DNA from: Acinetobacter sp. ANC 4178
GTDB taxonomy: Bacteria > Pseudomonadota > Gammaproteobacteria > Pseudomonadales > Moraxellaceae
Assembly (NCBI RefSeq): GCF_004331175.1
Contig: NZ_SJOD01000005.1
Location: 281,243-345,242, forward strand
DNA length: 64,000 bases
Direction: 5' to 3'
The notes beneath the pieces are model-generated. The model did not search any database. It was not told the DNA's origin and saw only the letters and a list, made by a program, of their open reading frames with translations. The translations under genes and the position numbers were made by a program. Below, piece by piece: positions 63,549 to 64,000 of this stretch; positions within the stretch are counted from its first letter, which is position 1, and each line of letters begins with the position of its first letter.

Positions 63549-64000
63549 ATGAAGAATTTTAAAAAGCCACCTTTTAAACAAAACGCAATTGCACTGGGTT
63601 TTACCTTCGGTGTACACGTACTTGCGGTTGTTGGCTTGCTTTATTTAGGTATGAGTAAACCACCTAAACCACCAGAGCAAATCAAAACCATATTAATTAA
63701 ACCGCAAGATTTACAACCTACTCCGCTTGAAGAAACAGAATTTACAGAAACTGCGCATGAGAATATTGCCCCTGAAATTACGCAAACAGCTGAACCTGCG
63801 ATAGAACCCGCTCCTGTCATTCCTGTGGCACCGCCAAAAACTAACTCTGCTGAACAACAGGCAGCTCGTTTAGCTCAGGAAAAAGCACAAGCGGATGCCG
63901 CTGCGAAAGCCAAAGCGCAAGCAGACGCTACTGCAAAAGCTAAAGCACAGGCGGATGCTGCCGCAAAAGCCAAAGCACAGGCGGATGCTGCCGCAAAAGC
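63549..64000 (+). CDS. tolA: TolA (3' end beyond window)
   Basis: Inner-membrane anchored linker of the Tol-Pal system, first 150 residues only. A short cytoplasmic start, one membrane helix (about residues 12-34), a proline-rich segment (KPPKPPEQ, PAIEPAPVIPVAPP) then the start of the long alanine/lysine-rich helical domain made of 10-residue repeats AQADAAAKAK. The C-terminal globular domain is not in the window. Confidence 0.94.
   Translation, partial: MKNFKKPPFKQNAIALGFTFGVHVLAVVGLLYLGMSKPPKPPEQIKTILIKPQDLQPTPLEETEFTETAHENIAPEITQTAEPAIEPAPVIPVAPPKTNSAEQQAARLAQEKAQADAAAKAKAQADATAKAKAQADAAAKAKAQADAAAK
63885..64000 (+). repeat. 30-bp tandem repeats inside tolA
   Basis: Units start at 63885, 63915, 63945 and 63975 (last one cut by the window end). 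The third and fourth are identical over the visible 26 bases; the first two differ by silent or conservative changes. They encode the AQADAAAKAK helix repeat. Confidence 0.85.

Overview
The window looks like a chromosomal segment of an Acinetobacter-type gammaproteobacterium (Moraxellaceae). It is AT-rich. It carries core blocks of the kind seen in that group: divergent map / rpsB-tsf, rodA-mltB-rlpA, ruvA-ruvB, purL next to dgt, and ybgC-tolQRA. It also carries the broad catabolic and scavenging repertoire of a soil or water aerobe. The genus is an inference from gene content, not a database result. I saw no insertion sequence, prophage or CRISPR array.

Layout. 1-5 kb: the 3' part of an aspartate 4-decarboxylase gene, a tRNA-Arg(CCG), a YadGH-type ABC exporter overlapping queF, and an unknown gene. 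5-8 kb: cell-wall elongation genes rodA, mltB and rlpA. 8-13 kb: an amidohydrolase lipoprotein, an Mpo1-like protein, the AzlCD exporter with an AraC regulator, and a DUF3465 protein. 13.5-16.3 kb: rpsB-tsf divergent from map. 16.6-22.3 kb: a very long OmpW, a NarK-type nitrate transporter behind a sigma-54 promoter and an ANTAR-type RNA leader, an MFS carrier with a tiny overlapping membrane protein, and a TauD-type dioxygenase. 22.3-27.6 kb: sthA, lipA, and an exported acetamidase/formamidase behind a second sigma-54 promoter. 27.7-34.7 kb: a 3-hydroxybutyrate/ketone-body locus (permease, dehydrogenase, LysR regulator, CoA-transferase, thiolase). 35-47.5 kb: an esterase, purL, dgt, ruvAB, a secreted M20 hydrolase and a stand-alone cysteine desulfurase.

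The most notable system is at 47.7-61.5 kb. Eight tightly packed minus-strand genes encode a LLM flavin oxidoreductase, an M20 deacetylase-type hydrolase, an NtaA/CmoJ-type FMN monooxygenase, two paralogous solute-binding lipoproteins, a GNAT acetyltransferase, an ABC permease and an ABC ATPase. The gene set strongly resembles the Bacillus subtilis ytmI/snaA operon for S-alkylcysteine salvage (import, N-acetylation, flavin-dependent C-S bond cleavage, deacetylation). It is divergent from a TonB-dependent receptor, which is followed by a glutathione S-transferase and a tonB-exbB-exbD set. Read as a unit, this is a Gram-negative version with its own outer-membrane receptor, energising complex and conjugation enzyme, and a cysteine desulfurase just downstream. 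The substrate is not known from the sequence.

The window ends inside tolA. The Tol motor lies only about 1 kb from the homologous ExbBD motor. Several start codons were moved from the longest open frame to the best ribosome-binding site, as stated per entry. Motif coordinates were read by eye.
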